The position numbers and the translations under genes were made by a program. Positions 35,516 through 47,805 of a stretch of DNA of 54,535 nt are shown here, piece by piece. Below the pieces are notes generated by a model. That model was not told the origin of the DNA and searched no databases. It worked only from the letters and a program-made list of their open reading frames with translations. The first letter of the stretch is position 1. Every line of letters starts with the position of its first letter. This DNA is from Rhizophlyctis rosea (Eukaryota; Chytridiomycota; Chytridiomycetes; Rhizophlyctidales; Rhizophlyctidaceae). The stretch spans positions 6,417 through 60,951 of the forward strand of contig JADGJC010000248.1 in NCBI GenBank assembly GCA_027596075.1, read 5' to 3'.

Positions 35516-37340
35516 CTACATGGAGATCATCAAACCAAAGGCCGCAGCAACCAACGTCCCCATCAGGGCACCAAAACCAGACCGCACCCACGCGGCGTCA
35601 CTGGTCCCACTTTGCGCCCCATTGCTCCCCGTCCCGTTGCTCCCACCAGTCCCATTCGTCGCATTGTCCTGCTTGTTGATGTTGATATCACTATCATTCC
35701 CAAAAATCACATGCTGCGAGAAGTGCGGCAAATCGCCCAAGAAAGCATTAAGAACAGCCGTGGTTTCGTTCGTGAGCACCTTGCCCGTGAAGGGGTCGAG
35801 AGTGTCCGGGTTGGGTCCGAGGTTGGTGAAATCTCTCAACGAGGCTTCCTCGAACTTTTGGAACTCAAAGAAGTTGACGGCTTTGAAGCGTGGGAATTCG
35901 GCGATGAAAGTTTCGTTGAAGAATTGTTCCCACCAGGCTTGCTTGATGGCGACGCGGCCCGGTCCAGGGTCTTGGAAGGTGGGAAGCGCCTGGTGTGAGG
36001 TGAGGTTGGTGAGACGGATATGAAAGGTGGCGCCTGTTTCGGTAATTTGGAAGGGTTTGCCGCCTGATGGTGATGGTGTCGAACGATGGTAAGCAGTTTG
36101 AACAAAAGCATGAATCCCGAGGAGGAAAAGATGCCTCACCCTTTGTGACACCCTCCTTCCCACCCTCACAGAAGGTTCCGTAGAAGTCAAACTTCCCGAA
36201 ACCATTCCGTCCTCGGATCATGCTTTCAATTTGACCCTTCAACGGAAGTACGTTGTCCACCCATCCACTGAAAGTGTTGTTGTACACCGAACCATAATGG
36301 TATTGCGACATGCCGACCCAATCGACGTACTCATCTCCAGGCCAGTAGGGAGAGTACGGGTCATCATCAATGTTGATTTGCTTGTCGTGATTAGTGTCAA
36401 GGATATCGAAATCAGGATTGGCGGAATTGATCAAAGGCGCAGGGTAATTTTTCGCGTAATCTCCTGATACATCGTCGTTCTTGAATGGATAGCCGTTGGA
36501 CTGCAAAAATAAGGAAGGTTAGCCAATTGCCTATGCAATCTCATGCCCTTATACGTACAGAGTTTGGTGCCCACACGAAAGCAACGTAATCCTGCTTGGC
36601 TTTAGCGCGGACTGCTTGGACCACTTTGCGGAAGGAGGCAATGAATTTCGTTGGCTGGCGACCGTAAGCAAACCAGTTGCCTGAGAGGTCGTAACAAAGT
36701 GTGATCGATTGATGATCGATGCAAATGTCCCAAGTGTGCGAGACAATCAACAAGCAGGAACAACGAGCAACAAGAATAAGAAAGAACAACAAGCAAGAAC
36801 AACGAGCAACAACAATCAACAAGGACGAACAACAAGAACATGCAACAAGAACGAGCAACACGAACAAGCAACTAGTCCACATACCGTTCATTTCGGACGC
36901 ATACCGCAAGAAGACCTTCCTTCCCGAATGCGTCACATTCCCAACCAATTCGGCCAACTGATTGATTCCGCTGTCCGTGACGTTGTCGAAGCCATACATT
37001 GGATAGACAGTCATGTACATGATAGCATCGGTTTTTGCATCATCCAGCTGTTGAACGAATTGAGTGGGATTTCCCTCATTGATAGTGTCTGTGATGTTGA
37101 AGTCGGACTGGAACATGGCTAGCTTCTTCCCTACGCGCGAGTTGATGGCAGCAGGGGTGTCGCCATGGGGTCGGGCATACCACGCACCACTATGGGGTTG
37201 CAAAAGTCAGCGAATGCAATGAACAATATGCAATTGCGCAGGAACACTCACAATAGAATCTTGCCGTCGGCGGGTTCCAGGGGTGCAGCTGCAGAATACG
37301 TTGCGAGCGCAAGTGCCGCAAGCAGGACCGACGTGCGCAT
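35516..37340 (-). CDS. GH26 family glycoside hydrolase (beta-mannanase-like), GPI-type
   Basis: Five exons (37340-37252, 37189-36885, 36680-36559, 36500-36140, 36063-35516) give 474 residues. A signal peptide (MRTSVLLAALALATYSAAA) is followed by GAWYARPHGDTPAAI. The GH26 acid/base glutamate is E129 in FLRYASEMNGNWFAYG and the nucleophile fits E301 in QITETGATF. Also visible are a DxNxDxxINxDDD-type stretch (DTNHDKQINIDDDPYS), suggesting calcium binding, and DEYVDWVGMSQYHYGS. The C-terminus is Asn/Gly/Ser-rich, then hydrophobic (FGALMGTLVAAAFGLMI), fitting a GPI signal. Family members cut beta-1,4-mannan, a few others beta-1,3-xylan or mixed glucan. It probably works at the cell surface on plant or algal walls. 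Intron 2 holds a minisatellite. Confidence 0.88.
36735..36866. repeat. Intronic minisatellite (CAACAAG/AACGAGC units)
   Basis: Intron 2 of the GH26 gene (36681-36884, 204 nt) is filled with diverged copies of words such as CAACAAGCA, GAACAACGAGCAA and CAACAAGAAC. The intron is two to three times longer than its neighbours because of this expansion. Confidence 0.7.
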
Positions 37341-38089
37341 CTTTTTGAGCGAAGACTGCTGAAGCGGTTGAGGAGTTCTGTAAGGGTGTCGACAAGAGCT
37401 TGTGCAGATTCAAACCGCAGAATACAAGCGCGCCTACCAGAGGAAGGGAATGAGTTGACTGGTTATATGGGTAGGTAGCAGGGAGGGGTGATTGAACACG
37501 CTGCTGACGATGAATTTAAGGTTTGTATTCAGCAGTGGACACCCTTATATGAGGGACCCCGTACCACCCAGAGAAAAGGACAAGAATTGCATTTAGGTAG
37601 GGGGATTCCAAGTTTAACCCCCCATCACCCCGTGGTCCAGTGTACACAAGACAGTTGGACCCTGTCAATGTGGAATTGTGTGTCACCGTTCCATATTCAT
37701 GCGCCCCGTTACACATAATACTTGTATGATGCAATGGTCAATTGTATGTGGGCCGAGGGCATGCTGTGCAGTGTGCAGTGGCAGTCTGGCAGTCTGGCAT
37801 TCTGGGGCGGAGGGAAGGCGCACAAACCTTGCATTTGGAGCATTTGGCTCTCCTTTCGGGCCCAAGCTGCGCCCTGAAAATAGGCTACTCCGATTCAGTC
37901 CGATCGTCGTCGTGGCTGTCGTGTCACGTGGGTGGCTGTGGTCCAGTGGGTCCAGAAATGGCGCAGCATCCAATACAAATGCCAATTGACTCGAGTGCAA
38001 GAACATCCACACCAATGACACCAATCGTAAGGTGCAACAACGTCTTATTTTCGTGTGAATTCCATCCGTAGGGAGGAGCTCATCCAGTC
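37341..38089. other. Divergent promoter region
   Basis: 749 bp between the starts of the GH26 gene (-) and the ATPase gene (+). Small repeats (GCAGTGTGCAGTGGCAGTCTGGCAG around 37768) occur. No gene is supported. Confidence 0.45.
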
Positions 38090-40891
38090 ATGCATCGACC
38101 CTACGGATACACCCCTTATGGTCGTGGAGGTTCCGGTGGTGGTAATCGAGGCGGCGGCGGCGGTGGTGGTGGTGGTGGTGGAAGGGGTCGGGGCGCTTAC
38201 TACAAGGTGTGACTGGGTTGGGAAGTATGGTGTCCTTACAACGCATGTGCTGAGTTGCCTTCGCATCTGGCAGGAAAAGTACGGTGGTGGAAGATCACGG
38301 GAAGCAAGAGCTGAGGCTGAAGCGGCAGCACATCCTGCTTGCCAAACCGCAGGCCCTGGTGCGCACCCGTCTTGACAGAAGTGACATTTCACAGGGCTTC
38401 GTTTGACCTTCTTGAAAAGAACTCGTGAAACCCGTGTCCCAATTGACCTCCACCTTGCAATCAATTGACAGAAGCGGATATGGCGCATACAAGGAGATCA
38501 AAGGTAGCGAAGAAGATCTGTGATTCAAGAATTTGATGTACCTTGGCTAAATACAATGTAGGAGCATATGTATTTGACAATGGAATAGAGTTGAGAATAG
38601 ACAACGTTCAGTCCGGTGCGCCTTGGGCATTCTTTGATGCAGGCTTCGTCGGAATCACTGAGTTCAAGCAGATCCGTATGCTCCGCCTTCCAAGATGCGT
38701 GTTCGCCTGCCCCAAAGTCTTGCAGGTTTTCCCAACAATCTGTTCAGCTCACGGGTCAGGTGAGGAGATGGACCATTTTGATAAAGCTCGATAGTTCTAG
38801 GTCGTGAACATGTTCCCTAGGCGGGTAGCGCTCGAGCATTACATTACTCGTGCATTCCACAAGTATGTGCGCGAGAATAGGCTTGATGTGGCCAATCAAG
38901 GTGGTGGGTGGCATGGAAGGTTTGTATCCCAAATCTCATCGTCAGAACGTTGGAAAGGCGTTGAGATGCTTACTATTTGATTTGATAGCAAGGGTGCCGA
39001 TTTCAATATTGACAAGCCCGGTCAACAAGTATTGGAACGATCTTCTGTGGATGTGAATGTTGAGTATGTCGAAGCGAGGTGGGCAGAATTTGAATGTGCC
39101 TGAGGATTCGTTTGAGCATTGACGCGTGCGATTGAAGGTTCACAGTGGGTCTTCCGGCTCAAGGGCGTAACATCCTTGGACGACAAGCGCAGACATTGTT
39201 GACGGAGAAACTACCACAAATTGTTAATTCCACAATGACGTTGCGTGCATTGGATGCGCAGGATCTCATCTCATTTGTTGAGTGTATCGAAGATCAGGAG
39301 GAACTGCGACAATCTATCAAAGCGGCAGGTACGGCAAACAAGGGCATTCATTCCTGAAAGAGATGCTGATTATGCAATGGCGTACAAGATCTCCTTGCTT
39401 TCGTTCGCAATGGAGCAATCTTGCCACGCGAGAGTGGCGCTTCCGATCTACCGATGAAGGGCGGCAAAGTCATTCCATTCCAATCGCCCAAAAGCCTGGA
39501 GAAATCATTCAACGTTCCGAATCGCGGCAAGGTGACGGGCATGGGCATACCGTGTGGGATCACATTGATTGCTGGTGGTGGCTTTCATGGAAAGTCGACT
39601 CTTCTAGATGCTTTGCAGCTCGGAGTCTACAATCATGTTCCAGGTGGGGTCATGTCATCCAAGCTTTAAAGGGTGTGGTTGACTGTTGTATGATTAGGCG
39701 ATGGCAGAGAATTCGTTGTCGCAGATAAAAGCTTGACAAAGATCAGGGCGGAAGATGGAAGGTCCATTACGTCCGTCAATATATCCCCATTTATTAGCAA
39801 CCTTCCCTTCGGTCAAGGAACGGAGCAATTCAGGTTGGTTATCTGCGATCCGCAGGCGCGAAAGATAACGGATATTGTGCTAATGTGAGCGGTGAACAGC
39901 ACGGCAGATGCGTCAGGATCCACCAGTATGGCCGCGAACATCCAAGAAGCTCTCGAACTTGGATGTAACGGATTCCTTTTCGACGAAGACACTTGTGCAA
40001 CTAATTTCCTGATTCGAGACTTGCGGATGCAAATGCTTGTGAGCAGTGAAAACGAGCCCATCACGCCATTGATCAGCAAGGTTTGCATGCAATCGAGGAG
40101 TTTGGAAAGCTGACATAGTCTGAGCAAAGAATCAGATCCGATCGTTATATACGGAACGAGGTTGCTCCTCAATTTTGGTTGTTGGAGGATGCGGCAGTTA
40201 TTTGGACGTTGCTGACTTGGTTGTTTCTATGGACTCGTATGTTCCTAGGTGGGTTGAAAGATCGCAACGGATTTGGTTGGCTCATCAAACCAAAGCCTCG
40301 CCCATTTTCCATAGAGATGTTACAACGAAAGCCAAAGAGATTGCAAAATCAGTGCCAGTGGGCATAGACGATGGAGGTGAATGCTTGTGAAGAGAGGCAA
40401 TTCTGGGATAATGTGTCGACTGATATCAATCTTCAGGTCTGCCGTACGGTCCGGTTACGGATCGCATTCCTGCAATATCGCTCACAAACAATGGTCCCAC
40501 GCCAATGGAAGTTGATTCACAAATTGATCAGTCCACCGACAGACCTCCGCCTCAACCCGCCGGCAAAGGTCCTAAATCCGCTGCAAGACGAACAAACCTC
40601 ATCACCGTATCAGGCGTGGACGTGGACCTCTCTGCCCTGGAGCAACTCGTGCACCCATCGCAAGCTCGAGCTATTTTGGACGCGATTTTGCACTTGCAGG
40701 CGTCCCCGCCTTCGCAGAGGAAGACGATGAGGCAGTGGGTTGAGGAGGTTGATAGGGTGTGGAGCGAGAAGGGAATGGATGCATTGGATCTGAAGGGGTG
40801 GAAGAGTGGGGAGTTGGCCAGGCCTCGGAGGTTTGAGGTTGCGGCGGCTTTGAATCGGTTGAGAGGGTTGAGAGTGGAGGTTGGGCGATGA
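38090..40891 (+). CDS. ABC-class P-loop ATPase (PF09818 type) with Gly-rich N-terminus
   Basis: Fourteen exons (38090-38206, 38274-38358, 38420-38503, 38562-38615, 38669-38759, 38821-38919, 38989-39078, 39138-39328, 39389-39643, 39698-39833, 39900-40080, 40130-40248, 40315-40376, 40437-40891) give 672 residues. Residues 1-45 are an RGG-like stretch with eleven glycines in a row. The rest matches the predicted ABC-class ATPase family: RSGYGAYKEIKGAY, IDNVQSADPYAPPSKMRVR, VGLPAQGRNILGRQA, Walker A GGGFHGKST (333-341), DGREFVVADKS, SGSTSMAANI, GFLFDEDTCATNFLIRD (Walker B region) and SILVVGGCGSYLDVADLV. The family is widespread in bacteria and sporadic in eukaryotes, and its function is unknown. 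The Gly/Arg-rich tail suggests RNA binding or nuclear or granule targeting (inference). Introns are all 49-69 nt. Confidence 0.88.
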
Positions 40892-41300
40892 TCGTGTAGG
40901 AGGAGAGGGTCTGCAATTGCAAGGAAGACAGATGCAGAGATGATGGTGTAGTGTTATTATCTGCAAATTTCGGCGGCAGTTATGTCTGTGGTTTCCATTT
41001 TTGCTCTTGATCTTCATTGCGTGCCCCGTCACAAGCTACAACGCGTTACTTGCGGCAAGGCGCAGCGCCTTTGTTTACATTTCAAGCCCCACCTGGTCAA
41101 GTCACCGAAAACTGAACCCCAGCTGCCCATCTTCTTGGGTGACCGCGAATCTCATTCCCATGATTTTTGTATTTCCTGTCAAACGTGAGAACGTATAGCC
41201 ATAAGTACAACGCGACTGCCAATTGCTCCCCTCGATATTGTCTTCTCCTTGATCAAACATTAATAGAAAAAACAACCATATCAACATCCACACACATCCC
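40892..41300. other. Intergenic spacer
   Basis: 409 bp between two tandem + strand genes. It holds the 3' flank of the ATPase and the promoter of the ligase gene. No other feature was seen. Confidence 0.45.
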
Positions 41301-43720
41301 ATGTCATCAAACATGTCAACACTGCCAGTGACGGATCCGCGTAGCCACCGGGTGACGGTACGAGTCAGAGGAAAAGACGTCGTGCTTCCGAGGAACTTTT
41401 CATGGGTGGTTGTACGTATGACAGTCATCTCATTTGTTGCGTATGTCTTTCCTCATCTTGTTGTGGATTAGGGTCAGCGTATCGCAGGCATGTCAGTGCC
41501 AAAAACCCGGGATCAAATTCTAGCACTGAGGTGAGGGATCTGATGCGCTTGTTGGAGATGCAATTGCTTCACCATACTTTGCTACATCAATTACTAAGAC
41601 ATTCCCCTTAATCTCAGTGGCAGAGAAATGAAAATCAAACTCATCATCACGTTGATGGAAAATCCTTTACCAACGACAATTACCGAAAACACGGGTATTG
41701 AGACGTTATGGATTAAGACGGAGAACTACCACCCATCGCCCTTGGAGGGGCTGAAGCTCGGGGTGAAGCGGATGGAAGAGGTGGTGATGCGAGAAGGACG
41801 GGAGGATGGCGTTGTTGTTCATTGTGGTGGGGGGAAGGGAAGGGCCGGTACCTTATTGGCGTGTTATATGTGCAAATGGGGATTGGAGTTGCCGTCGGCG
41901 GATGGGTGGTGTGGACAGGGAATGGCGGCTGGGGAGGCTATGAGTGCTTTGAGACATATGGTGGGTGTTTGATCAGATACTGGCGAAATGTTGATTGTGC
42001 ACTGACGTAGCACGTGTTGCAGCGCCCGGGCAGCATCGAATCAACGTACCAAGAGGACGCCATTCGTCAGTTCAAGCAGAGTTTGTGGGAAGAGTATCAG
42101 TCGGGAGGTGATGGGGAAGCTGCGGAACATGAAGAAATTGAGCCGGCATCATCAGTGTTGACTGGGTTTCCGTCCATACCGCATTTACCTTTCTCGCCAC
42201 ACATCAACGAGGATGACTCCACATTGGATATGGGACAGAGTGGCAAGTTTGTTGGTGCGGAGGTGGTGATCACGGAGAAAATGGATGGAGGTTAGTTCAT
42301 TAATGTTCAGATTTCTAATGACAATCCACATCTTAATACTGATACTTGCTATTTCGCCGTTCAGGAAACTGTTGCTTACACAATGGTGAAGTGTACGCCC
42401 GCACACACGCTCACCCAGCATCACATCCAACCTTCGGGCCTGTCAAAGCATTGTACTCCAGCATACGAGATCAAATACCGGATCATCTTTACCTCTTTGG
42501 AGAAAATATGACTGGTGAGGATGGGAAATTGGTGTTTGGTGGCTTTTTGGGTCGGAAACTGATGGGTAAATGCCTTACAGGCATCCATTCCATCGAATAT
42601 AATCGGTTGACCTCGCACTTCTACCTTTTCGCGGTTTACGATCCAACACTGCCCGTTCCGTGGCCCAGCTGGAACGACGTCGTCCGGCTTGCAGAACAAT
42701 TGGGTTTACCAACGGTGCCTGTCCTGTTTAAAGGAACATTTCAGTCCATGGAGAATATCAGGAAGTGGATGGTTGACCGAATGGGTTCGACGGAGGGGAG
42801 CACTTTTGGCGGACCTATTGAAGGCTTTGTCATTCGGCCGGTTGCTGCAATGCTTGCACAACGTGGGGATGTGATGGATGGGTTGGCGAAGTATGTGAGG
42901 AAAGGGCATGTTCAGACAGATGCATCATGGAAAAGGACGTGGAAGAAGGCTATCATAAGGGTTGGAGAGGACGTGGCAGATCTGGGGACTGCCTTGGCAG
43001 GAACTGCTATTACCGAGGACACGCTTGAGAAGGTTGCTAAAGTGGAGGGACAAAATGGGGCGGCGGATGCAAGTTTACCCTCACCAGCAAACACTACGTC
43101 GAAGGAAGCTCGTGCAAATGCAAAAGCTGCTAAGGAAGCCTTGAAGCGCCGTAAACAACAGGCCAAGCGAGCTCCGCGGTTTGTCATCTGCGTGGGGCTT
43201 CCGGGATCTGGGAAATCATCATTTGCCAACGCTCTGGAAGGTAAATTTCTTTGCTCTGCAATATGCCATAAAATCAATGCACCTGACATAGGCTGATTGT
43301 TCCCCTGCAGAGTCACAAGGTGGATGGGTCCGAATATGTCAAGATGATCTCGGTAGCCGGTCGGCATGCGAGACCTTGCTGGGCGAGAATCTGCGGAAAG
43401 CAAATGCCGGCCACAGTCGGATCGTTATCGATCGGTGCAATGTGGAGAAGAAGGAACGTGAGGAATGGCTTGCCCTGATGATGAGACCTGATCCGAAGCA
43501 GTGTGCTTGTGTCTACTTTGATGTGGATGCGGATACGTGCAAGCGAAGGGTGGCGGATCGGGAGGATCATCCTACCATACCTAAGGGAAGGGGCGCAAAG
43601 ATTGTGGATGGGTTCGCAAAGAGGTTGGAAGTGCCCCTCAAAGTTGAAGGGTTTGGGGAGGTGTGTGTAGTGAGGACATTTGAAGATGCGAGGGCTTTGC
43701 TGGCGTCTTGGGGCGCATGA
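41301..43720 (+). CDS. Tri-domain RNA end enzyme: DUSP23-like phosphatase - RNA ligase - P-loop kinase
   Basis: Seven exons (41301-41411, 41472-41530, 41618-41960, 42023-42290, 42365-42514, 42581-43240, 43311-43720) give 666 residues. Residues 30-190 follow DUSP23: NFSWVVGQRIAGMSVP, the phosphatase loop HCGGGKGRAGT (C126, R132) and RPGSIESTYQEDAIRQF. Residues 245-430 are an RNA ligase: adenylation motif EKMDGG (K257), FGENMTG|IHSIEY, IEGFVIRP (E391) and KYVRKGHVQTDASW. A Lys/Ala-rich linker leads to a kinase-like P-loop domain: GLPGSGKSS (K522), CQDDLGS, VIDRCNVEKKE and CKRRVADREDHPT. Ligase plus 5'-kinase suggests joining of broken RNA, like fungal Trl1, but no cyclic phosphodiesterase domain is present and the ligase subtype differs. 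The order phosphatase-ligase-kinase in one chain is not one I know from a characterised enzyme. Confidence 0.92.
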
Positions 43721-44453
43721 TGTCTGATGTATTCCTCACTGGAGATAAAACATGGCGGAGGAACTCTTCATGTAAATACAACTTAGCACGGTGCGAGGAG
43801 ATATTTATTCCCAAGGCAATTGAGCCCCGAGTAATGGCAACTGTTATGGTATGGAGCTCTCATTGCTGGACTGCCAAATCTGCCATGAAATGTAATGAAT
43901 ACAGTATTCCGTATGGGGTTGAAAAATAGGAGTCAGTGAACTTGGCGACCAGAGAGCAATTTGCAGGGCGAAGGCAGTGCTTTTCTGTGGTGCACGCAAT
44001 CGTTATTGTCTCGCTCCATGAGAGCCAAGTCAATAGCTATACCATTTGGGCGTCCGTTGAACCACTGGCAGATGGTGTTGCGGAAGGAAAGGCTCAGGAG
44101 GTCCCTGAAACGCGTCATGAATCCAGATTGAAAGCCACAGCGCAGCAGATTTAGCCACATGGATATGGAAGCTGGGGCTGGAAGCCCACAACCCCCACAA
44201 CCCTCCAAAGCTAGGGGTTTCCCACGATCTAGTCTTCCTGTCGACCCAACACCCGCGACGGAAACGATAACAACAGCGCTCAAGGGTTACTTAGGAAAGG
44301 GAATGCGTGAGGGCCATAGTCACCTTTGAGGACGCGTAATCCTTTCATTCATCTTGTTTCAGCACCGGTACGAAGTCACGTCCGCTTGTCCACGACAGAT
44401 ATATCACTCATGCTATAACACATAATGTCGTTTAGGCATAACACTATTTCACA
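43721..44453. other. Intergenic spacer
   Basis: 733 bp between two tandem + strand genes. A 56-codon ATG frame at 44159 and a 116-codon minus frame at 43933-44283 overlap each other and show no domain; neither is called. Confidence 0.4.
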
Positions 44454-47400
44454 ATGTCACAAGTACACGCTTCGCTCCGCGAGTTTTCCAATCCCACCGC
44501 CTCAGACCGAAACATAGTCACCACGGAATTTGTCACGCCTTCCAAAGTTGTGATATGCATCCTCATACAGTACTACGTGAACTTGAAGCAGAAGGAGGAC
44601 CAGTACAACAAAAGGGGTTCAGGCTATAGCGCACTGCTTCTTGACTTGGGATTGATGCTTTGGGATTTGGTGGAGGTTGGTTTTTGTCTTGACCATATTC
44701 CACCAATGTGCTGACTTCCGGTGCGCTTTGCAATATCATAGCCCAATGACCCTGACATTCACGAGCCAACCTATCAATGCATTCACAGTCAACTCCAGCT
44801 ATTAAGAGACCAACATGTGACTGGTGGTCTTATCAGCCGAGATCTACAAGTCAAGGTGTGGCTACCAGTCCAACATGTCACAATCAGCCATTGACAGTAA
44901 CGCCGGCAAAATCCAGCTGAAACAGATCACGGACGACCCCAATGGCCTTCCCAGATACATATGCAAAGATTTGGATGAGTTCTATAATGAATGCACTGTA
45001 ATCATCTATCTCTATCTCGATGGAGTAATTGCCGAGTGCTAATCATTCGCATTTACAGCTCGAACACGTCTACGAGCAAAGTCCGTTCGCCATATTCATC
45101 AGGCGCGTCATGAGCGAGTACAAACAGTTGTACTTGAATGACTGGAATCGGGCTTGGAGATTCCGCGATATCTTTTTGACATACGTCAACTTGAAGTCTG
45201 AGATGAATGATGGACCATCGCCAATCGGTCTGTTCTGAAAGCTAAGGCCATATCTTCCACGTATCAACTGATGACTTTCCAATTTCAGAATGCTTGGCTT
45301 CGATGGACGCTGAACAGTTCGTCGATCGGCAAACAGATTTGATTGAAAGTAATGTCAAACGAAATCCAAATGATGAAGCGGCATCATCGACTAAAGATTC
45401 ATGACCCAGGTGCAGGACCATACCCTTCCCCGAAGGAGTTGCAGAGAAAATTGGAGTTGATGTACAAGGAAATGCCTGCGTTATCGAAAATCGACTTCGT
45501 GACGTATGTGTCGTCAACATCCTCTGAAGCGTGATCCAACTGACCTCGACATAGGTACCTCAATTGTATGCAAGCAAAAGATTTGGAAGGAGCGTACGAG
45601 GCTTTGTCCCGGTTTTTTACCGCTGACGACAACCCTCCAAGCCATCCACAATCTCAGTATGTCATTTCGCATCCTTTCGAATGGAACGATTATTGACGAA
45701 GGGATCTTGACCATAGGCAATCAATGCGGTCGAATGAGCTTGCCCTCCTGAACATGGCCATAATGTACATCTATCTGGACAAAAAGGACCTGGCACTGCA
45801 GGTTGGCTCATGCAGTTCAACAATCACTCAGTAATATGTTGACAGGCTCGATTGTAGACCTTACAATCCGCTATGGTGGTTGCTCGCAATAACAAGAATC
45901 AGCCTTGCTTGAATTACATCCAAAGGTATGCACAATGCACTAGGCCCTGTATGACTCCTACAGACTCATCAAACAACGATTGACAGCTGGTGCAATCACC
46001 TGCTGAGGAATCGTGGACCCAACGCAATGCAGGCCAATGATCGACACTCTCTCAAACTGTTTCAAACAGCCGCTAAGCAAGAACCCTGGAAACAATTCAA
46101 CCTGGCTGCTTTGGCAGAGTTGGATCACGCAAATATTGGCATGCAAAGGGTATGATTTAAGGAAACTTCATGACATGATTTCGTCCCATTGATATTAAGT
46201 TTACGAGAATCGTAGGGAGGCGATCCGACAGAGACATTTGCTAGTGTTCATCGCACGTCAGCTTACAACGTCATCCATCGCCTGGAAGGATTTACTGCAT
46301 CCATTCATCTCATCCACTCTGACCTCTGGGAGACTTACGGTAGGTTGGAGAACGACGACCGGAAAAATATTGTTGGACAATCGAATCTGATCATGTTGGT
46401 TCAAGGCAACGCTGCGATTTCTCGGTTGTATGCGAACCTCCAACGGGACCTGCTCGCCATCGACTCTGCAGCGACAGCGACGCCGCTGGAATTGACGGCT
46501 GGGACCTGCGTCATTGCCGACTTCGTGAGTTTTCCTTGGATCATCGTTCCGGATTGGCATATGACCTTGCACAAACCGGTTTATTCTTTAGCACGCGAAG
46601 GAGGGCAATTATCCAAGAGCTCTTTCCCTACTGGGCGGGATGCAGAAGAAGTATCCGGCTTATGCTTCGCCTGCGTCAATCGGATGGATGGCGTGCGTCT
46701 TGAACATCATATTCGATCGGTCTATGGCAAGGTGCCTAATGTTGCCAACTCTTGGCGTTGCCATGATCTGACTAACCCTTATTGGAAAGGCACGAACTTC
46801 AGACTGCCCAACAGTACGCATCACTTTTTGCAGCCCTCGCGGAAGAGGCAACAGCCTTGCGCCCACTGGCGGAACTTCAACATGCACGCCTTGCCCGACG
46901 GGAAGGACGGCCAGATGAAGTGGGTTTTCATATGTCAAGGGATTTTGGACCTCACGTTTCCTTACGATGCATCTCCAGGCTCAACTGCGCTTGAATACGC
47001 TGATCGAGGAACAAAAGAGGAAGGGACCTGACACGTACAAAGAAGTCATCTCGTACTATTTGGAGATGGCCGATATCTACATGGTATTATGCTGTACTCA
47101 TTCATACGGTACATCCATCCCATCCAGCCCTTGAGATAACACCGGGTATCGCAGGACGCCAAGGATCCTTACAACGCCTTTCCTCTAATCATGACGTCTA
47201 TATTGGCCGCTGCAAAGTACCACATGCAATTGGTGGTCCAACAAGCAAAACTCGCCCTGGCGGAAACGCTGCTACAGCTCAATGATCACTCAAACGCCGT
47301 CCAGATACTGGAAGGTGCCATGTCGACGATCCTGGCCCACAGCGACTTACGCACGCGGTCGATGGCCTTGACATTGTATGCCGAATGTATGATGGTGTCC

Positions 47401-47775
47401 GCTGCCACTCAAAGGGGACCATTCGATGAGAAAGTCGAATTGAGGGCAACGCGCATGCTGCAGACGGCGCTGGATGGTAAGGTGTATTCTGTCGAACGAG
47501 GAGGCGTTTTGATGCAGTATTAACAGTCATCTCGGTTAGGCTACCGCACATTGGATGATCTGGATGGTTCCTTCAAAGCAGAAACTCTGCTCGCTCTGCA
47601 CTATCGAGCTAAGGGCGATGAACACCTGTCCCTGAAACACGCATCTACCTGCCGCGCGCTGCGAAACCTTATGGTACAGCGGGCCCGTGCTCCACCCAAG
47701 CAGAACATCACGCAAATACTTGTGGACGAGCCGGGTTACTTGTTGCGGTTTTGGGAAGATCCCCTCGAAGGGTAG
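44454..47775 (+). CDS. APC5: Anaphase-promoting complex subunit 5 (APC5)
   Basis: Sixteen exons close in frame to 795 residues: 44454-44675, 44742-44855, 44917-44997, 45059-45227, 45289-45348, 45410-45503, 45555-45656, 45717-45801, 45858-45925, 45987-46149, 46216-46524, 46592-46719, 46790-46919, 46979-47083, 47155-47476, 47540-47775. The protein starts TPSKVVICILIQYYV, as APC5 N-terminal domains do. The signature APC5 TPR region follows: CMQAKDLEGAYEALSRFF, ALLNMAIMYIYLDKKDLAL and SAMVVARNNKNQPCLNY. More TPR-like helices run to the end (KEGNYPRALSLLGGMQKKY; AKLALAETLLQLNDHSNAV). APC5 is a scaffold of the platform of the APC/C ubiquitin ligase that drives mitotic exit. Length is close to human (about 755). 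Introns are 51-71 nt. Confidence 0.9.
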
Positions 47776-47805
47776 CTTGGGTTCACATTTGTCCATTCAG
47801 GAAGG

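Noticed and set aside
43933..44283. 116-codon minus-strand frame and overlapping 56-codon plus frame
   Set aside because: They overlap each other, with low-complexity content and no recognisable domain.
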